A DNA stretch of 36,972 nucleotides. Origin: Vermiphilus sp. GTDB lineage: Bacteria; Ratteibacteria; UBA8468; B48-G9; JAFGKM01. Positions within the stretch are counted from its first letter, which is position 1. Every line of letters begins with the position of its first letter. This document shows, piece by piece, positions 25,366 to 33,156 of the stretch. The position numbers and the translations under genes are program-made. Location: assembly GCA_020722825.1 (NCBI GenBank), contig DYKC01000001.1, positions 1 to 36,972 on the forward strand, in the 5' to 3' direction. The notes under the pieces were generated by a model. It was given only the letters and a program-made list of their open reading frames with translations. It searched no databases and had not been told where the DNA came from.

Positions 25366-26355
25366 CTATCTGTTTTTGCGAATGGCAGAGAGTACCTTCT
25401 TTTCTGCCTGTTCAATTGATATATTTTCAAAATAACATCCTGCTGCTCTTTTATGCCCGCCGCCACCAAATTGAGCCGCTATCCTTTCCACATCAAAATT
25501 TCCCTTGCTCCTGAGACTTGCCTTAACTCCCTTCCCGAACTCTTTCAAAAAGAAAACAATATTCGCCTCCTTGATTTTCGCAAGAAGGTCTACAAATCCT
25601 TCAGTATCTTCTTCTTTCGTTCCTGTTTGACGGTACATATCCCTGTCAACCTTCATCCAGCAAAACTTGTTCTGTCTGTCAAATTGTAAAGTATTCAAAC
25701 ACAGAGAAAGCAGTTTCACCGACCTTAAGGGTTTTTCAAAGTACACATTTCTTGCAATCTGCTCGGGTTCCGCACCGGCGGCAACAAGATTCTGGGCTAT
25801 ACCCATGGTATAAGGACTGATGTTGTGAATAAAACCTCCGGTATCTGTAAGAATGGCGGTATAGAGACACTCTGCCTCCTTCTTTGTAAGCATCCTGCCC
25901 CCGTAGGAAAGTATAAAATACGCCATTTCACCTGTCGCTGAAAATCTATGATTAATCCAGTTTATACTGGCAAATCCTGAATTGGAAAAGTGATGGTCTA
26001 TATTGATAACAACACGTGATTTTTTTATCAGACTGAAAACCTTCCCGGTTCTTTCAGGAGAACCACAGTCAATAACAATACTCACGTCGGGTTTATCAGG
26101 GGTAACACCCATTCCACTAACCTTAACCTTTCCTGCAAAAGGAAGAAATCTGTATATGGCAGGCGTTCTGTCCTGGTTAACAATCACTGCCTTTTTTCCC
26201 ATTTTTTTAAGCATGCTGTAAAATGCCAGTTCACTACCGATGGCATCACCATCAATATTACGATGGGCTGTTAAAAGAAACTCTTTTCCTTCTTTCATAG
26301 CAGATATTATTTCTCTGACCTTCTTTTTATCCTCAGGTTTCAACTGCATTTTCAT
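25366..26355 (-). CDS. nrnA: DHH/DHHA1 phosphoesterase, NrnA-like
   Basis: A 329-residue DHH-family protein. The metal motifs are HRNIDGDAIGS (31-41), VIDCGSPER and NIDHHFSN; the C-terminal DHHA1 motif is GGGGHKRAAG. Characterised NrnA proteins degrade nanoRNA of two to five nucleotides and dephosphorylate pAp. It overlaps the 3' end of hflX by 23 bases; GGGGAG lies 6 bases before its ATG. Its place before truB is common in bacteria. Confidence 0.93.
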   Translation of the reverse strand: MKMQLKPEDKKKVREIISAMKEGKEFLLTAHRNIDGDAIGSELAFYSMLKKMGKKAVIVNQDRTPAIYRFLPFAGKVKVSGMGVTPDKPDVSIVIDCGSPERTGKVFSLIKKSRVVINIDHHFSNSGFASINWINHRFSATGEMAYFILSYGGRMLTKKEAECLYTAILTDTGGFIHNISPYTMGIAQNLVAAGAEPEQIARNVYFEKPLRSVKLLSLCLNTLQFDRQNKFCWMKVDRDMYRQTGTKEEDTEGFVDLLAKIKEANIVFFLKEFGKGVKASLRSKGNFDVERIAAQFGGGGHKRAAGCYFENISIEQAEKKVLSAIRKNR

Positions 26356-27454
26356 ACAAAACTCCCCTTATGGATTCTTTCAGTTCGTCAATACCTGCTC
26401 CTGTAAGTGCAGAGACAAAATAAGAGCCGGGATTTTCACTTTTGATTACGGATATCTCTTCAGGGGTTAAAAGGTCTATCTTATTAAAAACATTTATGTG
26501 GGGTTTATCCTCCACCTCAAGAATCTTGAAAACCTCGGATATGGTATCTCTCTGCCTGTCCATACTGAAGGCGGAACTGTCATATAAACAAAGAATGAGG
26601 TCGCTGAATCTAACCTCCTCAAGTGTTGATTTAAACGCCTCAATCATATGATAAGGTATATTATACAACAAACCTACAGTATCACTTACCAGGCATACCT
26701 TGTTTTCTCCGATATAAACAGCCCTCGTGGCAGGGTCAAGGGTTGAAAACAACTTGTTCTCCACGTATAAATTTGACATACTTAATTTATTCAGAAGGCT
26801 GCTTTTACCAACATTGGTATATCCCACCAGAGTAACCAGCGGAAAATTCTTTCTTCGCCTTGAGTTTCTGATAACCTCCCTGTGCTTCTCCACATCTTCC
26901 ATCTCTTTTTTCAACCTGTATATTCTCTCCTTGATTCTTCTTCTGTAAACCTCAATCTTCATTTCACCTGGCCCCTTGGTTTCCATGCCTCCACCTATTC
27001 GGGAAAGAGAGATACCATAACCGGTCAACCTCGGCAAGAGATAAGAAAGATGGGCAAGTTCAACCTGTATTTTCCCTTCTTTAGATTTTGCATGCTCTCC
27101 GAAGATATACAGAATAAGTTCGGTTCTGTCTATAACCCCTATCCTCAGGATATCTTCCAGATTTCTCTGTTGTATAGGTGTGAGTTCCCTGCCAAAGATC
27201 GCATAGGAAGGCTTTTCTCTGTCTGAATATTCCTTTATTCCCTGGAGCCGTCCTTTGCCTATATATGTTGCAGGATGGATAATATCTGATTTATAAACAA
27301 AAGTATTGATAACCCTTAGTCTCAGCGTTTTACACAAAAACTCAAGTTCTTTTATGGATTCTTCTGTATCAAGTTCATCTCTTTCCCGAAAGACAATAAG
27401 AACTGCTTTCCTGCCGGCAAAACTCTGCTCTGCAACCTCTTTTAGTTTCTTCAC
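26333..27454 (-). CDS. hflX: GTPase HflX
   Basis: A 373-residue HflX. The N-terminal domain shows NLEDILRIGVIDRTELILYI and HAKSKEGKIQVELAHLSYLL, then a linker with GPGE, a coiled coil and a GTPase domain with GYTNVGKSSL (211-220), DTVGLL and NKIDLL. HflX binds ribosomes and can split stalled 70S particles. It begins with GTG in a GTGA overlap with the rplU stop, so translation is coupled to the ribosomal protein. Confidence 0.95.
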   Translation of the reverse strand: MKKLKEVAEQSFAGRKAVLIVFRERDELDTEESIKELEFLCKTLRLRVINTFVYKSDIIHPATYIGKGRLQGIKEYSDREKPSYAIFGRELTPIQQRNLEDILRIGVIDRTELILYIFGEHAKSKEGKIQVELAHLSYLLPRLTGYGISLSRIGGGMETKGPGEMKIEVYRRRIKERIYRLKKEMEDVEKHREVIRNSRRRKNFPLVTLVGYTNVGKSSLLNKLSMSNLYVENKLFSTLDPATRAVYIGENKVCLVSDTVGLLYNIPYHMIEAFKSTLEEVRFSDLILCLYDSSAFSMDRQRDTISEVFKILEVEDKPHINVFNKIDLLTPEEISVIKSENPGSYFVSALTGAGIDELKESIRGVLYENAVET

Positions 27455-27765
27455 TTTTTGGTTATGTTGACAACCTTCAGGAGAGTCAAACTATCCCTGT
27501 GCCCGTATCCTTTTTTATAACCGGTTTTAGGTTTTTTCTTGAAAGAGTATATCTTCCGTCCCTCCTTTTCCCCAAGAACCTCAAAGATAACTTTTATGTT
27601 TTTAAGTTGCTTTTTGTCAACTATAATATCATCACCGTCTATAAAACAGATAGGATGAATTTCCACCTTATCCCCGGGTTTTTTACCTTTAAGTCTGAAA
27701 GTGGAAAACTCCATCCCCTCGTTAACACGTATCTGTTTACCACTCAGTTCAACAAATGCATCCAT
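27451..27765 (-). CDS. rplU: 50S ribosomal protein L21
   Basis: A 104-residue L21 with the typical ELSGKQIRVNEGM start region, GDKVEI, KKKPKTGYKKGYGHRD and LLKV near the end. L21 binds 23S rRNA. In most bacteria rpmA (L27) follows directly; here hflX follows through a 4-base overlap and no rpmA is in the window. It lies 14 bases after valS, with GGGGAGGAG just before the ATG. Confidence 0.95.
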   Translation of the reverse strand: MDAFVELSGKQIRVNEGMEFSTFRLKGKKPGDKVEIHPICFIDGDDIIVDKKQLKNIKVIFEVLGEKEGRKIYSFKKKPKTGYKKGYGHRDSLTLLKVVNITKK

Positions 27766-27779
27766 TTCTCCTCCCCTTA

Positions 27780-30509
27780 TTACCTTTTGGCGTCTAAAAA
27801 TTCTATATCCTTCTTCAGATTCTCTATAGACTCCTGTAATTGTTGCTTCTTTGCTTTTTCTTTCTCTCTGACTTCCTCCGGAGCCTTTTCCAGAAACTCA
27901 GGGTTGTTTAATTTCCTGTCTATTTTCTCTAAAAAACCTTCCAGTTTTCCTTTCTCTTTTATTATTTTGACCCGTTCTGCGGAAATGTTTATTATACCTT
28001 CAAATGACATTCCGAGTCTACCCTGCCGAAGATTCTTTATCAGCACATTTCCTGCATCATCTGCCAGAGCATCAAAAGACAGAAAATTTCCAACCCCTGC
28101 CAGTCTTGATATTAACGCTGCAGATAACCCTTCAGGCTTTCTGTCAAAATAGCAGTCAATTGGCTTCACAATAGGTACAGAAAACCTTGTTTTTATATCT
28201 CTTATTGTCGTCACTATTTCAATAATCTCCTTCATCCTCTCCCCCTCTTTCTCCATTTCTTTTTCTTCTCCCTTCTCCTTTCTGGAGAGAAGATTAAGAT
28301 GAGGGGCATAGGAAAGGGTAAAAGATGCAGGCCATCTACTCACAGTTATACTTTCAGTCTCCGTAACGCAGTAACTGGAAAAAATCTGCCATATTTTTTC
28401 CGTGATAAAAGGCGTGAAAGGATGAAGCATCTTCATAACAGTGAGGTGAACATATAACAATACGGGAAGAACCTTTTCTCTTAAATACTCAGTCTCCTGT
28501 TCCTGATAAACCTTGGATATTTCAAGGTACCAGTCGCAGAAAGTGTGCCAGAAGAAATCATAGATAGAGTTAAGTGCCTCATTCATCCTGAAGCATTCTA
28601 ATGAATCATTAACTACCTTAATAACCTTATCAAGTTCAGATAGAATCCACAACTCAGGGAAGTTCAGGTTTTCAAATCTTTCGGGAAATTCCACCCTTTT
28701 AACCTCTGCCTTTTCCACTATGAAAGATATGAAACGTGAGGCGTTCCACACCTTGTTCATAAAATTTCTTCCCTTGATGTAAAAGGTTGGGGAAAGAAAA
28801 ACATCCTGCCCGGACGCAGTCATAGAAATCAGACTGAACCTCAGACTATCGGCTCCGTAGTCCTCAATGATTTTTACAGGGTCTATCACGTTACCGAGCG
28901 ACTTGCTCATTTTTTTTCCTGTCTTATCTCTCACCGTACCGTGTATAAGAACATTTTCAAAAGGTACCTCCCCCACAAACTCATACCCTGCCATTACCAT
29001 CCTTGCAACCCAGAAGAAAAGAATTTCCTGGGCAGTGACAAGTGTATTCGTGGGATAATAGACCTCAAGGTCTTTTGTTTTTTCAGGCCAGCCAAAAACT
29101 GAAAATGGCCACAGCCATGATGAGAACCATGTATCAAGAACATCCGGGTCCTGGTATATCTCATCACTGCCGCAAACAGGACAGACATCCGGCTTATCAG
29201 CAGAGACGAAAATTCCTTTCTCGTTTCCATCTTTTTCAATACACCTTTTGCAGTACCATACAGGAATCCTGTGTCCCCACCATATCTGCCTGCTTATGCA
29301 CCAATCCTTGATTTCATACAGCCAGTTCAGATAGACCTTTTTCCACCTTTCAGGATAAAACCTCAGTATGTCTTTTTCTGCCGCCTCTATTGCCGGCTTC
29401 GCAAGCGGTTTCATATTCACAAACCACTGTGTGGAGAGGTACGGCTCCACCACACTGCCACACCTGTAGCAGCACCCTACCCTGTTGGCATAAGGCTCAG
29501 TTCTGGCAAGAAGCCCTGCCTTTTCAAGTTCTTTGATTATCTCCTCCCTGCACTTAAACCTGTCAAGTCCCTTAAACATCCCTGCATTCTCATTCATCAC
29601 ACCTTCCCCATCCATCACGGTTACAAAAGGAAGGTTATGCCTTTTGCCAATATCAAAATCCGCATGGTCATGTGCAGGGGTCACCTTTACGGCTCCGGTG
29701 CCAAAGTCCTTCTCAACGGCAGCATCCGTGATAACTGGTATAACCCTGTCAACAAAAGGCAGTTTAACCTTTTTTCCCTGGAACTTTTTATACCTTTTGT
29801 CAGAAGGATTTACAGCAACCGCAGTATCCCCAAGCATGGTTTCCGGTCTTGTTGTGGCAACCTGAATGAAACCGCCGTCAATGAGCGGATACCTCAGATA
29901 ATAAAGAAAGGAGTCTTCATCCCTGTATTCAACCTCCTCGTCGGACAAAGCGGTACCGCACCTGCAGCACCAGTGGATAATACGCTCACCCTTATAAATC
30001 AATCCTTTGTTGTAAAGGTGAACAAAAGCCTCATTTACTGCACGGGATAGTTTTTCATCCATCGTAAATCTCAAACGTCTCCAGTCGCAGGATGCTCCGA
30101 GTTTCTTTAACTGGAAGATTATCCGTGAACCATACTGTTCCTTCCACTTCCAGACTTCCTCAATAAAACGTTCTCTTCCCAGTTCTTTTCTACTGAGTTT
30201 CTTTTCGGACAGAAGATTTTTTTCAACCACATTCTGGGTTGCTATACCAGCATGGTCGGTCCCTGGCACCCACAGAGTATTGAAACCCTCCATTCTTTTC
30301 CATCTGATGATAATATCCTGGATGGTGTTGTTAAGAGCATGTCCCATATGTAGAAAGCCAGTAATGTTTGGAGGCGGAATAACAACAACATACTTTTTTC
30401 TGCCTTTTTTATGTCTCTCTGCAGAAAAAAATCCCTTCTTCTCCCAAAATTCATACACGCCGGTTTCTATACTTCTGGAGTCATATTGAGGTGGGAATTT
30501 CTCTTTCAT
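27780..30509 (-). CDS. valS: Valyl-tRNA synthetase
   Basis: A 909-residue class I synthetase. The HIGH-type motif is PPNITGFLHMGH (47-58), the KMSKS loop is at 533-537, Cys pairs of the zinc-type inserts are visible (CCRCGTALSDEE, CCYRCGSVVEP, CPVCGS) and the C-terminal arm is a Lys/Glu-rich coiled coil. Residues about 735-761 (APHLNLLSRKEKGEE then KEMEKEGERMKE) lie between the anticodon-domain WP motif and TTIRDIK, where homologues have a shorter segment. This part is encoded by an imperfect palindrome (28229-28306) and looks like an in-frame repeat insertion. The gene lies 8 bases after yajC. Confidence 0.97.
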   Translation of the reverse strand: MKEKFPPQYDSRSIETGVYEFWEKKGFFSAERHKKGRKKYVVVIPPPNITGFLHMGHALNNTIQDIIIRWKRMEGFNTLWVPGTDHAGIATQNVVEKNLLSEKKLSRKELGRERFIEEVWKWKEQYGSRIIFQLKKLGASCDWRRLRFTMDEKLSRAVNEAFVHLYNKGLIYKGERIIHWCCRCGTALSDEEVEYRDEDSFLYYLRYPLIDGGFIQVATTRPETMLGDTAVAVNPSDKRYKKFQGKKVKLPFVDRVIPVITDAAVEKDFGTGAVKVTPAHDHADFDIGKRHNLPFVTVMDGEGVMNENAGMFKGLDRFKCREEIIKELEKAGLLARTEPYANRVGCCYRCGSVVEPYLSTQWFVNMKPLAKPAIEAAEKDILRFYPERWKKVYLNWLYEIKDWCISRQIWWGHRIPVWYCKRCIEKDGNEKGIFVSADKPDVCPVCGSDEIYQDPDVLDTWFSSWLWPFSVFGWPEKTKDLEVYYPTNTLVTAQEILFFWVARMVMAGYEFVGEVPFENVLIHGTVRDKTGKKMSKSLGNVIDPVKIIEDYGADSLRFSLISMTASGQDVFLSPTFYIKGRNFMNKVWNASRFISFIVEKAEVKRVEFPERFENLNFPELWILSELDKVIKVVNDSLECFRMNEALNSIYDFFWHTFCDWYLEISKVYQEQETEYLREKVLPVLLYVHLTVMKMLHPFTPFITEKIWQIFSSYCVTETESITVSRWPASFTLSYAPHLNLLSRKEKGEEKEMEKEGERMKEIIEIVTTIRDIKTRFSVPIVKPIDCYFDRKPEGLSAALISRLAGVGNFLSFDALADDAGNVLIKNLRQGRLGMSFEGIINISAERVKIIKEKGKLEGFLEKIDRKLNNPEFLEKAPEEVREKEKAKKQQLQESIENLKKDIEFLDAKR
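28229..28306. repeat. Palindromic repeat inside valS coding sequence
   Basis: The ends are CCTTCATC (28229-28236) and GATGAGGGG (28298-28306), inverted with one mismatch. The centre is TCTCC (28274-28278), loop TTTCT, GGAGA (28284-28288). Runs of CTC/GAG triplets fill the arms. The composition and CCCCTCATC-type end fit the class of C/T-rich bacterial palindromes often found between genes. Here it stays in frame and encodes a Lys/Glu-rich stretch. Confidence 0.55.
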
Positions 30510-30517
30510 TCTGTTTT

Positions 30518-30811
30518 CTAAGGCTTCAGCACCTGAGATATGGCATTCTTCATAAAGTCTATCTTTACTCCCTCTTTGAACTCAATCGTTATAACGTTAT
30601 CCTTGATTTTACTTACTACGCCTATTGCTCCTCCAACCGTTACAACCCTGTCTCCTTCTTTCAATTCATCAAGCATCTTTTTGTGAACCTTCTGCTTTTT
30701 CTGCTGGGGCAGAATCAAAAGAAAATAAAAGACAAAAAATATCAAAATCAGTGGCAGGAGTGCTCCAAATGGTGATACTGCCTGAGCCGGCTGTGCCTGT
30801 GCAAATATCAT
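30518..30811 (-). CDS. yajC: Sec translocase accessory subunit YajC
   Basis: A 97-residue protein with one membrane segment (about 16-35, followed by LPQQKKQKVHKKML) and the conserved LKEGDRVVTVGGAIGVV and ISQVLKP regions. YajC associates with SecDF-YidC. In many genomes the order is queA-tgt-yajC-secD-secF; here valS follows and secDF is absent. AGGGAGG lies about 6 bases before the ATG and belongs to a segment shared with the oxidoreductase leader. Confidence 0.95.
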   Translation of the reverse strand: MIFAQAQPAQAVSPFGALLPLILIFFVFYFLLILPQQKKQKVHKKMLDELKEGDRVVTVGGAIGVVSKIKDNVITIEFKEGVKIDFMKNAISQVLKP

Positions 30812-30817
30812 ATTTGA

Positions 30818-30837
30818 CCTCCCTTTACCCGAACTCC
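30818..30837 (-). repeat. Repeated Shine-Dalgarno-containing segment, copy 2
   Basis: On the minus strand GGAGTTCGGGTAAAGGGAGG, the partner of 6150-6169. It supplies the yajC ribosome binding site. Confidence 0.6.
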
Positions 30838-30846
30838 TTAAAAGAG

Positions 30847-30919
30847 GGGATTAGCGATTCGGGCTTAGGGATTCGGAGATATCTTTTCCTGCCTTCTTCT
30901 TTCCCGAATCTCCAATCCC
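30847..30919. repeat. Long inverted repeat of GGGATT-N-GATTCGGG type
   Basis: GGGATTAGCGATTCGGG (30847-30863) and CCCGAATCTCCAATCCC (30903-30919) pair at 14 of 17 positions. A further GGGATTCGGAGAT lies between them at 30868-30880, so more than one fold is possible. The element fills much of the gap between tgt and yajC and lies beside the dispersed repeat at 30927-30951. Confidence 0.6.
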
Positions 30920-30926
30920 GACTACT

Positions 30927-30951
30927 GAACCCCTGTCTTTTGTGGTGAGGG
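30927..30951. repeat. Dispersed palindromic repeat, copy in yajC leader
   Basis: This segment starts GAACCCCTGTCTTTTGTG and continues GTGAGGG. It matches the reverse complement of 14037-14013 at 24 of 25 bases. The other palindrome arm is degraded here (AGGGTTTT in place of AGGGGTTC). Confidence 0.7.
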
Positions 30952-30958
30952 TTTTGAT

Positions 30959-32083
30959 TTATCTTCTTTTTTCCCCTATATTATACTTCATTTCAAAATC
31001 TTTGCGAAATTCTTTAAAACTGCCCATATCTATGGCTACCCTTATATTTTCCATAAACCTGAGCATAAAGTACAGATTATGGTAGGAATTAAGTCGCAGA
31101 CCGAGTATCTCATTGGCATTAAGAAGGTGTCTTATATATGCCCTTGTGTAGTTCCGACAGACAAAGCAGTCACACTCTGTATCAAGTGGTGAAAAATCTT
31201 CCTTATACCTACCTGCCTTAATATTTATTTTTCCCCACGAGGTAAGAGTGGAACCTGTTCTGGCAATATGTGTAGGCATACCGCAGTCAAAAAGGTCCAC
31301 ACCCACCTCTACCATATCAAGAATCTGCAGAGGCATACCCAGACCCATAAAATACCTTACCTTCTCTTCAGGAATATTGTTTATTATAAAATCAACCGTT
31401 TCAGCCGCTTCTTCAAAAGGCTCTCCTATACTCAAACCTCCAAATCCGAATCCCGGGAAATCCATCGTCCCCATCTTATCTATGCACAATCTCCTCAGGT
31501 CCTTATATATCCCTCCCTGAAGGATCCCGAACAACTGCTGTTTTCCTCCATAAAATGGAGAGAGACATCTTTCAGCCCATCTTACTGTCATTTCAGTGCT
31601 GAGTTTAACCTCGTCATAGTTAGCCCAGTCTCTGGGACAGTAGTCAAACGCCATAATAATGTCGGCACCTATTGCCTTCTGCATCTCCATAGAACCTTCA
31701 GGAGTGATGAAGTGCGAAGAGCCGTCTATTTTTGACCGGAAATGCACACCCTCTTCCTCCACCTTAACATCCTCCAGACTGAATATCTGGAAACCTCCAC
31801 TGTCAGTAACAATGGGTTTGTTCCAGTTCATAAACCTGTGGAGGGACCCGGCTTTCTCAACTATCTCCACCCCAGGTTTAAGATAAAGATGATAAGCATT
31901 TGCAATGAGCATTTCCACACCAATCTCATCCAGGTCTTCGGCAGACAGGGTTTTTACCGTACCCAGAGTAGCCACAGGCATAAAGCAGGGAGTTTTTACA
32001 ATCCCATGAGGTGTTTTAATCTCCCCTGCCCTCGCTCTTGTCTTTGTATCTTTCTTTATTATCCTGAACATTTTATGTGACAT
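30959..32083 (-). CDS. tgt: tRNA-guanine transglycosylase
   Basis: A 374-residue bacterial Tgt that exchanges G34 for preQ1 in queuosine tRNAs. The substrate-pocket Asp lies in IVTDSGGFQIFSLED, the nucleophile Asp in FDCGMPTHIARTG (the usual Arg after T is His here and Asn before G is Thr), and the zinc site is CDCFVC followed by the later HN. Its start has no clear ribosome site; ATG codons at 32083 and 32071 are both possible. It follows queA after a short gap, the standard queuosine gene pair. Confidence 0.95.
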   Translation of the reverse strand: MSHKMFRIIKKDTKTRARAGEIKTPHGIVKTPCFMPVATLGTVKTLSAEDLDEIGVEMLIANAYHLYLKPGVEIVEKAGSLHRFMNWNKPIVTDSGGFQIFSLEDVKVEEEGVHFRSKIDGSSHFITPEGSMEMQKAIGADIIMAFDYCPRDWANYDEVKLSTEMTVRWAERCLSPFYGGKQQLFGILQGGIYKDLRRLCIDKMGTMDFPGFGFGGLSIGEPFEEAAETVDFIINNIPEEKVRYFMGLGMPLQILDMVEVGVDLFDCGMPTHIARTGSTLTSWGKINIKAGRYKEDFSPLDTECDCFVCRNYTRAYIRHLLNANEILGLRLNSYHNLYFMLRFMENIRVAIDMGSFKEFRKDFEMKYNIGEKRR

Positions 32084-32137
32084 GTTTGTGCTAAAATTTT
32101 TTAGTTTTTCTGTATGCTAGCCACTATACGCTCTATG

Positions 32138-33154
32138 CTATAAAATCAGCATCGCATCACCGTAAGAATAAAACCTGTATCTTTTCTCCACTGCAATCCT
32201 GTACGCCCTTTCCGCCAATTCTACGCCTGCAAATGCACACAACAGATACAGGTGGGTTGAGCCCGGAAGGTGGAAGTTTGTTATTAAACCGTCAACTGCC
32301 TGAAAAACAAATCCCGGCTTTATGAACAGGTCTGTATACCCTGTTTTTGAAACTATCCTACCATCATCTATCGCGCTCTCCAATGTTCTCACCACACTGG
32401 TCCCGCAGGCGAAAATTTTACCTCCTGACTGTGTCGCAGAATTTATAAGATTGGCAGTTTCTTCAGAAACCTCCATATACTCTTCTCCAACCTCATTTTT
32501 ATCATCTTTGAGCATCTTAAAAGAAGCCCAACCGATATGCAGTGTGACATAAACAATTCTTACACCCTTATCCCCAATCCTCTTCAGTATTTCTTCGGTA
32601 AAGTGCAGCCCTGCCGTCGGTGCCGCCACGGCCCCTTCTCTTCTCGCATAAACTGTCTGATAAAAATTCCTGTCTTCTTCCGTAGCACCTCTCTTTATGT
32701 AGGGAGGTAGTGGAGTCTCTCCCAGACCAAAAATCTCCTGATTATCATCAGTGGAAAATTCTGCTATGTAACTTCCTGATTCCATCCTCCGGATTATTTT
32801 AACCCATGCTATGTCTAACCTATCTCCTGTCTTTTCAATACGGCATGACTGTCCTTCTCTTAACCTTCCCCTTAACAGCACCTCCCATCTGTAAGGTTCT
32901 GTCTTCTTCAGCAGGAATATCTCAACCCTGCCGCCGCTATCCTTAAAACCTCTCAGTCGGGCTGGAATAACGCGCGTATCATTCAACACCAGAACATCCC
33001 CATCCCTGAAATAATTACCTATACTACTGAAAACATCTTCCTCTATCTTCTCCCCTTCTCTATGCAGTACCATCATACGAGCCTTCTCTCTCTCTTTCAG
33101 GGGATACTGTGCTATCAGTTCCTTTGGCAGGTCATACTCAAAAGTTTCTCTCAT
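32138..33154 (-). CDS. queA: S-adenosylmethionine:tRNA ribosyltransferase-isomerase
   Basis: A 338-residue QueA that adds the epoxycyclopentane part of queuosine from SAM. It shows FEYDLPKELIAQYPLKERE, VLNDTRVIPARL, the AAPTAGLHFT motif, THLHIGWASFK-like VTLHIGWASF, and ITNFHLPGSTH. The ATG at 33154 is chosen; a GTG two codons earlier overlaps the stop of the GT39-like gene. Tgt follows. The gap between them (32084-32137) holds a partial repetition of TATGCTA and TATACGC but no clear promoter. Confidence 0.96.
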   Translation of the reverse strand: MRETFEYDLPKELIAQYPLKEREKARMMVLHREGEKIEEDVFSSIGNYFRDGDVLVLNDTRVIPARLRGFKDSGGRVEIFLLKKTEPYRWEVLLRGRLREGQSCRIEKTGDRLDIAWVKIIRRMESGSYIAEFSTDDNQEIFGLGETPLPPYIKRGATEEDRNFYQTVYARREGAVAAPTAGLHFTEEILKRIGDKGVRIVYVTLHIGWASFKMLKDDKNEVGEEYMEVSEETANLINSATQSGGKIFACGTSVVRTLESAIDDGRIVSKTGYTDLFIKPGFVFQAVDGLITNFHLPGSTHLYLLCAFAGVELAERAYRIAVEKRYRFYSYGDAMLIL

Positions 33155-33156
33155 TA

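Noticed and set aside
29271..30050. 259-residue open frame antisense to valS
   Set aside because: It covers the conserved valS core and shows no motif or ribosome site.
32084..32137. TATGCTA / TATACGC repetition between queA and tgt
   Set aside because: Too short and irregular to call a repeat family or a regulatory site.
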